64,000 nucleotides of DNA from Merluccius polli. Lineage: Eukaryota; Chordata; Actinopteri; Gadiformes; Merlucciidae. Positions within the stretch are counted from its first letter, which is position 1. Each line of letters begins with the position of its first letter. The stretch lies in the NCBI GenBank assembly GCA_030340625.1, contig JAOPHQ010005454.1, forward strand, positions 62,001 through 126,000, written 5' to 3'. The notes below the pieces were generated by a model that worked only from the letters and a program-made list of their open reading frames with translations, was not told the DNA's origin and did no database searches. The translations under genes and the position numbers were made by a program. Positions 44,200-56,400 of the stretch are shown here, piece after piece.

Positions 44200-45092
44200 T
44201 CTCAGTATTGCGGGACCTCCCTTGTATGGGTCACCATGAATTCTTCCTCCAGGCTGCTGATGGGGAGCTTCAGCATGTTGTTCTTCCCTTGACATTAATA
44301 CTTTTGACTTACTCGATTTTGCTCAGGCTTCGAGGAAGACCCAACCACTTCCTAAGGAACCTGCTGACCCTCCTCGAAGCCCTCGATGAGCCCCTTCTCG
44401 AGCTTGATCCACTCCAATGTTGTAGTCGGGGTTGAGCAGTTTGAGAAGACCCTCAAACTGTTGTAGTAGTCCATTATGAGGTATCTGAACTTTCCTGGGA
44501 TGTGGTGCCGGTTCAGAGCCACCAGAACCCGCTTGTGGGGTATAGAGCCATAGGCGAACAATGACAGCACCACCAGGTTCCCCTTTCTCCTGGATCAGGG
44601 TGACCATGTCTGTGTGCTCCAGACATCCCGGTACCTTTGGGATCCCTCCTTTCTGGGCCGAGGTGTGGATGTAGGAGTTCCCTAGGGAGTCCGTCAGACG
44701 CTTTGAGACAATGCTGAAGAATATTTCCTTCAACACTGAGCAGCAAGGTGGTTCTGAACTGATCAATGTTCTCTGACTTCTCCTTCAGAATCCACACCCC
44801 TTCCACACACCTCCACTGATGAGTGACCTTGCACCTCCTCCAGATCACCTTCAGGATCCTCCAGAGCCTGTGGAGTAGCCTTGGGCAGTACTTGTACACC
44901 ATGTAGGGTACCCCACTCGTCCTGGGGCTGAGTGTGCTCATGCCTTTTTGACCACCCTCATGGATTTCCTTCAAGTCCTCCTTGCAGAGTTTTGAAGTCC
45001 TCCCCTTCCTCAAAGTCCAGCGTTTGTGCAGGTGGATGAATCAATTACTTGCTTTGGCCCAGATCTTGCTCCCTGGTTGCATCACTGAAAGT
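44200..45092 (-). mobile_element. LINE of unassigned clade, RT part (piece 1 of 2)
   Basis: Minus-strand frames encode RT-like motifs in pieces (SGVPYMVYKYCPRLL, NIDQFRTTLLLSVEG, PKVPGCLEHTD, YGSIPHKRVLVALN, ISSEPP), with several shifts. The remaining 5' part of the same element is at 48095-49740. Confidence 0.7.
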
Positions 45093-45464
45093 GTCTCTGA
45101 TAGGGATGCACTGATTGTGTAATTCTACCGATGTTTAAAATAACAATTTGGCCGATAACCGATGCAGATGGTTTTTTTTTTGTTTGTTTATTTCTTTTTT
45201 ATTTATTTCCATGTTTGTGCCAGGGAAACAAAGAAATTTTCATTATAAAAAAATAACTTAACTGTTTTAAAGTCTTTCAGTCCTTCATCACACTATCTTT
45301 GAATGAGCACAAATGAAATGCTACAAATAAATATATGAAACAACCTTTAATATAACCTTTCACATGACAAAGATTATTTTTGTGAAAAATAACTGGCCTA
45401 CCTAACCCTAACCCTTTTTAGTTTATTTTTGTAGTTAATACTTAGTTTTATGATTTGTGTCCAG

Positions 45465-46986
45465 GGGGGTATTGCACAAAACCAAGATAAGGGATTAAGT
45501 CGGGATATGTTTATGGTTTTAGGTTATCCTGGCTGAATTTAGCCTCAAGTCGGTTGCATGAAAGCAGCTCAAACTTAACCTGGCTAAGTTACCATGGTGA
45601 TTTATTCTCTGCAGCTAGCCTGCTCCAGACCATGCTAACAGCCAGGCTAAGATTAATCCTAGTGATTCACCTGTATTTCCACCATCAATCCTGTGAGGAA
45701 TTAATGTGTTTTACAGCATGTCCATGGTCTTTCTAAGTATGTTGCATCATTTTAATTATCCTGAATTAAAATATTACATATATAGTCATTTCTCATTTCA
45801 TTTAAATCTGTTGGCTGTTTGCAGTCTTTTTTATATTGATTCAAGTGTTATTACTCAGGCCAACACAGTTAAAGTCTATATTTTTTCATACTATGACACA
45901 TTTACGTTTGTGTTTATGACAGTCCGCCTTTATTACGCAACTGCAGCGCATTTGGAAATGTCAACAAACAGATGAGCGCAACATGCTTATGTCCTATTTA
46001 TAAAATGTATTTTAATCGCACAATCGAACCTTTCCAACATGTGAAACAGGCCCATTGGCTACCATGCATAATAAGCTGTTTTAAATTTCAAATTTCAAAT
46101 CGCGCAGACATGACCGAGCCCGACCCGAACCCAAGCAGAATTTCTAAATATCTGTCCGAAGCCGACCCGGCCCGTCGGGCTTGGGTCGGGTATCCAATAA
46201 GGAGCTGTTCAGCGGCCGTGACGTATGAAACGCGACTTTTATCCATGTTCCGATCGGTGATTCTGTGAGCGATCGCGAGGTCTATTCAAGTATGCCGTGA
46301 ACACGTAGCCTGGCTCCGCCCGCCTACGTACTTCCGCTCAATTTTCATTTCACTTCAGTACTAGGTCTGGCAGTGCTGTATGTTAGAACGATGTCTTTTC
46401 CCTCAAATGTGCCTTCCAATCAGCGAACAGGAGGCGCGGCCCCGCCTTCAAGTGGATTTCTCACTTGAAGGCGGGTGCTGTTGAAGTTTAAAACCTATTG
46501 GCTCTGCCCAGTGCCACTCTGGATCTGCCTTAACCAATCGCTAACGTTTGGTCGTGACGTATTTCATGCGCCGAAAACCAGCAGATGCAGTGAGCATTAG
46601 CATTAGCCTGGTTCCGCCCGCCTCCGTACTTCCGCTCAATAACTGAAATTCGCGCACGACCTATACGTCACTGTTCTCAGGCCGCGCCTCCTGTTCGCTG
46701 ATTGGAAGGCACATTTGAGGGAAAAGAAATCGTTCTAACATACAGCACGGCCAGACCTAGTACTGAAGTGAAATGAAAATTGAGCGGAAGTACGTAGGCG
46801 GGCGGAGCCAGGCTAGTGAACACGCGCTTATCCCAGCTATCTTCATCCGACTTAACATAGCCGCGCCTTTTTATCCTGGCTCGGCAAACGTGCAACCGAT
46901 TAAGCCAGGATGCGCCGAGCAGACTAGTTCAAGCCGCGCTTGCTCAATTATCCTGGATTTCTTTATCCTAGTTTTGTGCAATAAAC
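45465..46986. mobile_element. Terminal-inverted-repeat element, family unassigned
   Basis: The left end GGGGTATTGCACAAAACCAA is matched by the right end GTTTTGTGCAATAAACCC, with weaker pairing for about 25 more bases. CCAG flanks both sides (45461-45464 and 46987-46990), a possible short target duplication. A segment at about 46105-46195 has GACCCGAACCC-type repeats. Confidence 0.65.
46306..46815. mobile_element. Long-arm foldback element with 9-bp duplication (Mutator-like?)
   Basis: The arms TAGCCTGGCTCCGCCCGCC ... and the exact inverse at the right end pair for about 130 bases. The direct repeat GTGAACACG flanks the element (46297-46305 and 46816-46824). Long arms and a 9-bp duplication suggest a MULE-derived foldback; no transposase is present. 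Confidence 0.82.
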
Positions 46987-47209
46987 CCAGTTGTCCTTTT
47001 TTTTATATGCTTTCCTTTTTGTATGTGCTTTCAGGTAATCGTTGTACACTTCTCCATGTCTGTTTTTCAAATGGCTGATTTGATGTTAAAATTCTTGTTT
47101 GTAGTACCTCCTCACACACTGCATATTGCTGATCTTTCTCCAAGACAGTGAAATACTCCCACATGACCGACATTTTCTTTCACTTTTATTTGTAAACAAA
47201 CCACACGTG

Positions 47210-47513
47210 CAGGGCCGGACTAACGCACAGGCTTGATATGGCTGCAGCCTAGGGGCCCCACTGGGGGCCCCTCCGCTAGCCCCGCGATCTGCTACCGCCG
47301 CGATCCGGTAGCGCCGCGATCCGCACGCCCTCCCTGCTCAATAAAAAATCTCCGCTAGCACCCCCCCCCCCGCTCAACAAATATCTCCGCTAGCACCCCC
47401 CCCCCCCCCCCCTCTCAACAAAAAAATTTTGGGGGGTTCGGTCCTTCGAGGTGGGGGGGGGGGGGGGGTGGTCGAGCAGCCTAGGGGCCCCGGGCTTCCT
47501 TAATCCGGGCCTG
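47210..47513. mobile_element. hAT MITE with 8-bp duplication and poly-C tracts
   Basis: The ends CAGGGCCGGACTAA and TTAATCCGGGCCTG are flanked by CACACGTG at 47202-47209 and 47514-47521. The interior has two C-runs (about 47361 and 47397) and an 18-G run (about 47452), with CGCTAGCA and CTCAACAA between. Confidence 0.9.
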
Positions 47514-48094
47514 CACACGTGCGTGCAGCACCCGCCTGCTTACATCATCATGCCAGAGTCGTGTCCAGCCAGCGGCTGTTATGAGCTTTGAAAAAATTCT
47601 GTCCAAGCCCGACCCAAGCCTGACATTACGACAGCAGTTTTGGGCCCAAAACCTTTTTTTTATATAGTTTATTACAAGCTAAAGTAAACTACATTGTGCA
47701 TAGAATATTGTGCAAATTATCAAAACAAAAAATAAAATGTAAGATCAAACTAAAATGAATAGCCTATAGTTACATTCAATCATTACAGGAGTCGCAAAGT
47801 CAACACACACACACAGTCTCACTGACGATATTTAACGAACCCCACGCACATGTTGTCACTGTTGACAACTGAATCAGGGGACGCAGGACAGTATGTCCTT
47901 CACCAACTGCGAGGAACCTTGGCGTGATACTGGACAAATAACTGTGCTGCACAGCCAGCATCACCGCAGTGGCCAAACATTGGCCACTGCCATCGGTGAA
48001 TGTAATTTTATTTGCCGATAGCCTGATGCAGTCAACGCGAATATCGACTGTTACCGATGTACGTCCGATAAATCCGTGCATCCCTAGTCTCTGA

Positions 48095-49740
48095 GGTAGG
48101 TATCGATCTCAGATTATGGGGAGGTGAGCTGCCTGCTGCGCTTCTACCCAAGCAGCTGTTTAGTAAACCCAAACAGGTTAGCTAGAAAGGCAGAAAGTCT
48201 GCTTCCTGGCCTTCTCTTTCTCTGCCTCCGATGCCACTCGGCTCTCGTCAAGGTAGTGAGCTTCTTGCAGAGGTTGCCGCGCGGCTCTGAGAGAGCATCC
48301 CTCTCCTCCTCACTCGTCACCTTGTACTGTCTCTTCAGGCTCTTCAGCTAATTCCTGAGCTCGAGGATCTTGGTCCCTCTTTTGCTCATGGTGTATGGGG
48401 CCTTTGCTGCTTTCTTTTCCTCCAACCCAAATCTCTCTGCTGCTAGAGAGACAATGATGGTAGTCATTGACTGGAGTCCATCAGCTTGGCTGACTGACAT
48501 TGGCTTGATGGAATCAGCGTCCTTATCCTTGCAAGCTTGGGGCCACTTGACCCAACAATGTTCTGATATTCTGCGTGTCACCTGGAGGTTCCGAGCACTG
48601 TGGGTTGACTCCTGTGTGCTTGCACCGTCTGCACGCATTTAATCTTGGCCTGGTGGATCTTCAGGCCACGCAACCAAACCACTTGTGTCCACGTCTGTTG
48701 AATGTTATGTCATAACTTTTATGAACACTGAAGTAGGGGGGGGGGGGGGGGATAATCATCAAGTTCAAAATTTCATTTGGGACATGATTAACACTATAAA
48801 TACAAGAACTTTGACACCAAAAGTAACTCTGTATCTTGAAAATAACCCCCCACCCCTTGAAAATGAAAAAAAGAACCCAAAAAGTGGCATTTTCTGCACA
48901 TTCCGCCTGGAATGCATAAGCTATTCTTACTGTTTGCCAATATACTGTTGAAAAAATGCTTTCAAACCCATTTGATATTTAATAAACACTATTAATAGAA
49001 GAACTGTTACACCTCAAAGTGACTCTGTATCTTGAAAATAATCCCCCATCCCTCTTTAAAATTAAAAAAAGAACACAAAAAGGGCGTTTTTTAGCTGTTC
49101 TGCCCTTTGTATGCATTATTCTTACAGTCTGCCAATACTTTTTACCCAAACCTTTGGGTTCGCATCATGCTATGGTACCAGACAGGGTCCACACCTTTGG
49201 AACAGAACATCCTTCGCTCTGTCTTCTGATCTTCATAGTATTTGAGCTCCATCTCACTCATGCTTACACACCACTCTTTCTCCAGTGATTGCTGCCGTAA
49301 AGGGTCATGGGCAAATACATCAAAGAGCTCAGACTTTGTATGAAATAACTCTTTGTATTGTTTGACAGCCAGTGAGTCTTCTTTCCCTGTCTGTCCATAC
49401 CTCTTCTGCCCTCACTGAACTGTTTCCAGATCCTTTCTACCTTCCTCTGGATGGTGCTCAAGGAAACACAAAACAGTGTCGTGGTAGTACTTGGCGTAGA
49501 CCTGTTTTGCCACCTCCCGTGCTGCCATAGTTGTAGTCACTCTCCCATTGCCCAACTCCAGGTGGTACCGTATCATGCTTATGACACTCTGCAATGTAGG
49601 GAGTTTTGTGGGTGGTTGGAAGGTCTTGGAGGGAGGAAAGTCAGTATCTGCATTATAAATGTTTCCAGTAGATCTAGTTTTGGGCATGTTTTTGGGCTCT
49701 GCCATGCTTGATGATGTATGTCATCAGCCTGATGTGACTT
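48095..49740 (-). mobile_element. LINE of unassigned clade, 5' part (piece 2 of 2)
   Basis: Minus-strand frames at 49705-49264 (KQVYAKYYHDTV, VERIWKQFSEGRRGM) and 48638-48348 (THSARNLQVTRRISEH, AERFGLEEKK) are the upstream ORF of the element whose RT lies at 44200-45092. A 16-G run and two copies of a 180-base unit interrupt it at 48735-49150. Confidence 0.68.
48771..49146. repeat. Direct repeat, two copies of about 180 bp
   Basis: Bases about 48771-48947 and 48966-49146 share ACTCTGTATCTTGAAAATAA, AAAAAGAAC and CTATTCTTAC/TTATTCTTAC blocks in the same order, at roughly 80 percent identity by eye. Confidence 0.75.
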
Positions 49741-50812
49741 CTCTGAAATAGATTAATATTCGAAATTAGATTAAGTTACAAGCACTAGGTCTAGGAGAGT
49801 GTTAATTAACTTCGGTGCTGCCTACTAATTTAGCTTAATGTAACAGTTAACTAAGTGATTACTGTATAATAAAGTTAGCTGGCTAATGTGAGCAAAAACA
49901 TGTCAAAACAACTGTTGCACTAAGCTAGCTAGCTAGCTAGTTTTAGCTATGTTCTTAACAGATAGAAAGCTGAAAGTATGACTAATATTGGAACCTGACA
50001 CAAACCAAGATAAATTATCTTACAATAAATCATATAATAATATAATTAGAATATAATAATTTTGTTTGAAAGGAAAAAGCATACCTGGGACAACTGTTTT
50101 TAACTGCTTGTCTGATGGTGTGTTGAATATGACTGTCTGCTTGGGGATTTCAACGGTTTGCTTGTAGTCAACCAGCAGCCACAATATATTATGTAAATGT
50201 ACTTTATCACATTAGAACATTGCAACATCTGACAGGTGAACCAAAGTGTTCTCTTAAGATATTATTTTATTTTTAATGATAAAAGGGAGGAAAAGGGGGC
50301 AAAAAACATATCCGATTTAGTTTTTTGGGTGGGGTGGGGGGTTTATTTCATGATAGGTACCAACTTCCAATACAAAATATCTCCCAAATGACCCAATGCA
50401 CCATCACTAAAGTGGGCGTAATCATTTTCCAATTTTTTTATTTTTAGGCCATTTATCCCCCCCCCTAACTGAAGGGAAGTTGGTCAAATCAAATGGTATT
50501 TCTCCAAAAACTTCAAAAATCCATTGAAATGTCCTTGACAATAATACTTTTGACTTATGATTATGAAGATGAAAAGCAGATGTTTGATGTTTCAGTTTAA
50601 CAACATTGCTTAACAAATGTGCAACTCAGGCAACAATTTCTTTGAGAGAAAATTGCAACATTTATCATTGATTTACATGTTGACAATTTCATTTTTGATT
50701 TTATGGTTTATTTGATTGATTTCACATCATTTGATTTTATCTAGATGACAACCCACATTCAGTAGTTGTTCCAATAGGTTCTTCCAATTAGGTCCTCAAG
50801 ACTCCAATAATT
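49741..50812. other. Intergenic, downstream of the ADH gene
   Basis: AT-rich with a short TAGC tandem at about 49926-49941. No gene or clear element border was recognised. The ADH 3' UTR and polyadenylation signal should lie near 50500-50810, but no AATAAA was identified with confidence. Confidence 0.4.
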
Positions 50813-52980
50813 TCACTCAAGTGTCAAGATGGTTCGGATACTGTATGGAAAAAACACAAATCGACAACATTTGGGGTCAGCACTAGCAATAGATTCAACC
50901 TGTTAAATTAGAGGTAAACAGGTTAAGTAAGTTACCATTTTCCGTGCTTCATAAGCTCAATGGCATCATTGACAGACTCCAAGGGCATGTTGTGGGTTAT
51001 GAATTCATCCAGCTTCACCTTCTTATCCAGGTAGGCCATTACCATCTGTGGCACACCATCCTTACCCTTGAAGCCTGATTGGTGAAACATATTGGCACAG
51101 CAACAAACACTTCCACAAAATGTAAATCCACACATGAATTCAGTCTCAGATTTCCTTTTCCATGCCGTGTGAGGATGAAATAGTTATTGAGTTAAAAAGT
51201 AATTAAGTTGTAAAGAATGCACCATGGGGGGGGCGTGTCTGTCTTGATTGACAGATCTCAGTCACAAGTCATGCATAGCCAAATTATAAACGTCAGCAAT
51301 GTGTTGACATTTTTTAATGTTTATTTTGCAGCATATCATGCACATTCATGTACATTGCTTATGTAAACTCTTCAAATAGATCATCCAGCACTTCTGATAC
51401 ATTTTTCGGTAGTGTATATTTAATTAGTTGGCTCACTAGCTCAAAATAACCACAATGCAACCCCAGGCCTACAAGTAATGCAAGTAAACATGTACAAGAA
51501 ATCCATTGATTAATTTAGTTTTGCTTCAAAACTGAATTGCACTATTGATATAGGTGATTTACCTTTACCTAGATGTACCTTTACTATTATTATTAGTGAT
51601 CCTTTCAATCTCACAGCTAAGTCACAACTCTTCTGTCTTGGCGCCGCTATGGTGGAACGACCTCCTTGCTGACGTGAGGACTGTAGAGTCGATCACCCAC
51701 CTGTTCAGAGTTCACCTGGACCCCGCTTCCTTCCTCTACTACTCCTCCCCCTCCCACTAATAAAACCCCCTCTAAAAAAAAGTTGCAATTATTCTATGTT
51801 TGTATGTCCTGGCTCTTACTTTGATATTCTGCGCTTATTTTCGCACTTATCTGTTGTACACTAGCAATTGGTTAACTTAGCAATTGGGTGTGCTTGAAAC
51901 TCGTTCTTGTGAAATCCTTACTCTGATAGCGATTTACTGCTGCACTTTCTTCTAACAAATGTACTGTAAGTAAGTCGCTTTGGACAAAAGCATCTGCTAA
52001 ATGCCCTAAATGTAAAGTGACTATGTTTTTGTAATATTAGTTTTGGTTGTCAGTACTGGGTCAACGTAGACAAAAGAGCTGTCCAAAGCATTTAACCCTT
52101 TTTTGATAGCCCTTATTATTGAGATAGAGAAGTAGAGAAGAGAAGAAGTGAACTGCAGCCTCAGCTGCTCAAGCCATTGAGAGCATTGAGCTCCATGGGT
52201 TGAGACAATAACAATCATAAACGAATGTTAGTTATAATCATAAATAAACGTACAAATTAAAAAGTCATTTTTGCCATTATCCACGCCTAGACTTCACTTC
52301 CAGGCAAAAAACAGGCCCGGTTCAAATAAAATAGCAATCAGCCCATTGACTGTGCTATGCAACGGAGAAAGTCGGGGAAGGTCTCATTTTTAAAAGTTAA
52401 ATTACAACCTGTTAATATATTGGCAATTTAAAGCAATTTATGCATGTGAAAATCCTATCCATAGTCCGTTAAGGGTCCACTGACATCTCTCAACTGACCT
52501 ACAAGCTAAGAACTTTCCATCATGTATATGGTTTTGTTCTACTGGGGTAAACGTCCTTTTACATGTCCTCAAATAATAAACATGTTTAAATATAAGGTCA
52601 GATTTAAACTCCTCATTGTCCTTTATGATAGTATCAATATACCTTATATGTGCCTCACCTCCAAACAGGGAACCCTTCCATGTGCGTCCAGCTATGAGTT
52701 GAATGGGTCTCGTAGCAATATCATGCATGTCTGTCCAACCGACCAGCACACTGACACCCCATCCTTTTATGCAGGACTCCAGTGCATTCCTCTATAGGTT
52801 ATATTAGCAAAAATGTACAATGTAGACCAGTTATAGGTGATATATTAAATTATTCAAATAAAATAAGGGCCTACAAATCACAAGAAATCATCTTAATATT
52901 GTACATAATATTTGAGAAATATGTATAGAAGTGTAAGTGGATCTAGAGGAAAATATGATGCGTTTGAATATGTTTAAATT

Positions 52981-53076
<96 letters not shown>

Positions 53077-53382
53077 TTGTGAAGGTGTCTCACCATGACT
53101 CCAACATTCCCCACACATTCCAGAGAGAAATCCACGCCTCCATTGGTCATCTTTGACAGCACTTGGCTGACGGGCTCACTGTGGTCATTAGGGTTCAGGA
53201 AATCAGTGGCACCAAACACCTTGGCCTTCTCAAACTTGTCTGGGTTCACATCAATAGCAATGATTCTCTTGGCCCCAGCAGTGTGGCAGCCCATCACAGC
53301 AGCCAGGCCAACCGCCCCCAGTCCGAATACGGCACAAGTGGATCCTGGCTCTACCTGTGGACAACAAATATCTTGTTTTTAC

Positions 53383-53477
<95 letters not shown>

Positions 53478-56400
53478 GTGTAAATGCATGAATACAAGTA
53501 GTAGTATTTAATGCATGCATGCATGAGTCTTCTCTCATGTAAAGTGAGCCCTGATCATAGTGTTAGAGTTTTTAACAGCTTCACGCCCTCGCAGGAGTGC
53601 TATTGTCATTATGTATACACAGGTGAGACGGTAGTCAAGTCAATTTTATTTGTATAGCCCTAATCACAGTCTCAAAGGGCTTTACAGGCCATATATTCAT
53701 GACACCCCCTAACCCTAGAAAGAAAAAGCTTCCCAGGATGGTTAGGATTGCAATGGGTGCCATAATTGACACATAGTATTACAAGCAGACAGTAAAAGCA
53801 TTAGATGTATACATTAGCAACAATGTAAACAGCAATACATGTATACATCAGTAACACATTAAAAGCAATAGATATTTCACGGTATGGTACAAGGGACCCC
53901 TCCTTGACTTATGACTAGCTGCTGCTGAAAAAACTCCTTTGTTCAGCTAATACCATAATGGGAAACATAAGAGGCTATATAGTAACGGCGCAAAAGCAAA
54001 GCTAAAAAAGGGATTTTCCATTACAAGAGCCATATCCCCAGCCAATTGATCACTCGCACCTGTCCCTAATTAGTTGGTTACTCTTCGTAATCCTATCTCC
54101 CTTTAAATACCCCTCAGTATTAGTTCATCTCAGGCAGTATTGTTTTCACCACGTTCTATTGGACAGCTCTCATTTCTCACAGTTCTATCCGTGGTGCTTC
54201 TTGTGTTTGTATTTTCTGGAAAGTTCTGAATAATCACACTTGTCTGCATCTGTACCCTGCCTACGGAGTATGTTAAATGGATAGATGTTTTTATGTTTAA
54301 ATGTATTAAGAAAAATGCATCAAATTAAAGTTCTTTAAAAGGGGCTGTAGTCGTAGAACACTTTTTCCACCCTAGCATTTCAAAGTGGTATTTTTGCGGC
54401 GCTGTCAAAAAGACAAACCAGATCGCGTTCCGTTGCCTACCAACCACAATCAATACAAGACATGCATTTTTTGGAAATATCAGCAAAAGAAACAATCAAA
54501 AGTTCAATCAGATCAATGTTCACTGAGGAAGTGAAGTGAAATTGGCATTTTATTAGGAACAGGCAAAAGCTATTGTAATGATGTGCACTGCATAGTAATA
54601 CCATAGTATTAGATATAGAGTATTGCTTCGCATAAATAAGTATCGGCAGCAGGGGTTGGCGTCAGGGTGGAGGGGGGAGTAGAAAAAAACATTAGGAGAA
54701 AAACTTTTCATTTAGTCTATAATGGAGACATGAAAGCAGATACAAATTATTTAGTATGTGTTGAGAAAAGCGAACTGGGTTGGTAACCTGACTGGATCAA
54801 CTGGCGAGTCGTGACAAGGTTTATGCAGGTAGTATACTCCATGCAAAAATGTAGTGTATGCAGATATAGGTAATGTCATCAGATTGGCTTTACTTTGGTT
54901 GTTCCACCATCTGCCATTTCCACTACTGAGGATAGCTAATGGAGATAGCTACTAGGTAAACAAAAGCGCTATTCCTCCTGGTTTGGTTGCACACGCAATG
55001 GTTGATGAGTTTTCTTTGTGCCGTTAGTGGAGCCTTAATTTTTCCTGGGAGATCGTACCAGGTGGCAGACAGAGCTGCATAGTGAAAGCAAGGCTTATAG
55101 GGAAGCTAAGGGAACCAATCTAAACGTTGACGGTGTCATTATTCTGTAGCCAATACACTGTGCAATCAACATTTACTTCATATTGACACGTTAAAGCTAA
55201 AAAGTTGTCTATAGGAACTTTAAGACAGATTTTTATTTCCCCTAGCCCATCCCACCCTGTACTACCTATAAAAAGGTGTATATATAAAATGTTAGTTAAG
55301 TTTACAAAATGAGGCATAGGCCTACACATAAGTATTCACAAATATAATGTATTTTAATATAAATAAGTTAAATCTTTTTTTTTTTAAGCATAAATAACTT
55401 CTGGTTTCAAAAATATTAGGGTTTTTTAAAATTCTTCTTCTTCTTTGGGTAAATGAAAACCAACCTGTCCTCCAGATATTTTATATTTGGTTATGAAATA
55501 ACATTTGTTTGGAATTCCCCAGCCCCCCAGTTCTCGTTTACCATAAGTCAATTTTCTGTGACACGCACACATATTTCCTGTATTTTACACATGAACACAA
55601 TATTCATAACAACCCCCAAAATGATTGGTTCTTGTGATAGGAACGGGACACCATGACGAGCTAAATTACCGTAATGTTTAGAATGTAAGCAAGTGCAGTT
55701 TACGTTGCTTACGAGTTTATGAGTATGTAAAGTGTTATTTACACAAACCCAGATGAAGATTCATCACCTTAATAGTGCACTTCAGTTATTTACGTATTTA
55801 AAGTTGAATGATTTTAGCCAGCTTTTATTCCCTGTTACTACTCTTTAACCCCTGCGCACTCGTTTCCATAACAACGCTACTGCTGGCAGCTGAGCTGCCG
55901 TAAATTGTTTTATTTTGTTGTTGAAGAAACTAGGTTCTACTGGTTAGGGAAAAGACATTCTAAAAGGTGCCTTTGAAGCCAAACCACAATTAACGCAGTT
56001 TAGTTTTATTAATAAATGACTTGACTCGTTTGCAAGTTTTTTTTAAACTCACTGTCCGAGTGTTGGGTGCGTGTTACTGTAATCACAATACATTTGTCTG
56101 TAACGAGGTAGCGTAACGCATTACTGTTCCAAATTCAGTAATCAGTCAGTTAATAATAAAACAATGTTGTTACTTATGTTATACAAGTTCTTCAATTATT
56201 TGCATAATGGGCGGATACAAATCATCAAAAGTGCCTTTTCATGCAGGCTTAGAGGGTTGGTGTACGAAGTATAATTCATTTACAGGTGTTCATGTTGCAT
56301 AATGAAAAAGGCCGGTTTAGGGGGTATTGCCTAATTTCATTGTCCGAGACGTGCAATGAAATTCAGCGCGCCAAAGCTTGTTTCATTATCCAAGTTGCAG

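Larger units (their letters stand above)
45101..48086. mobile_element. hAT element inserted in a LINE, with three nested insertions
   Basis: The ends TAGGGATGCACTGAT and ATCCGTGCATCCCTA are inverted repeats, flanked by GTCTCTGA at 45093-45100 and 48087-48094. No transposase reading frame remains. It contains a terminal-repeat element (45465-46986), a long-arm foldback inside that (46306-46815), and a hAT MITE (47210-47513). Confidence 0.88.

Noticed and set aside
52888..53511. Open frames running through the (CA)n tracts
   Set aside because: Only the part inside exon 6 (53094-53354) is coding; the rest translates microsatellite DNA.
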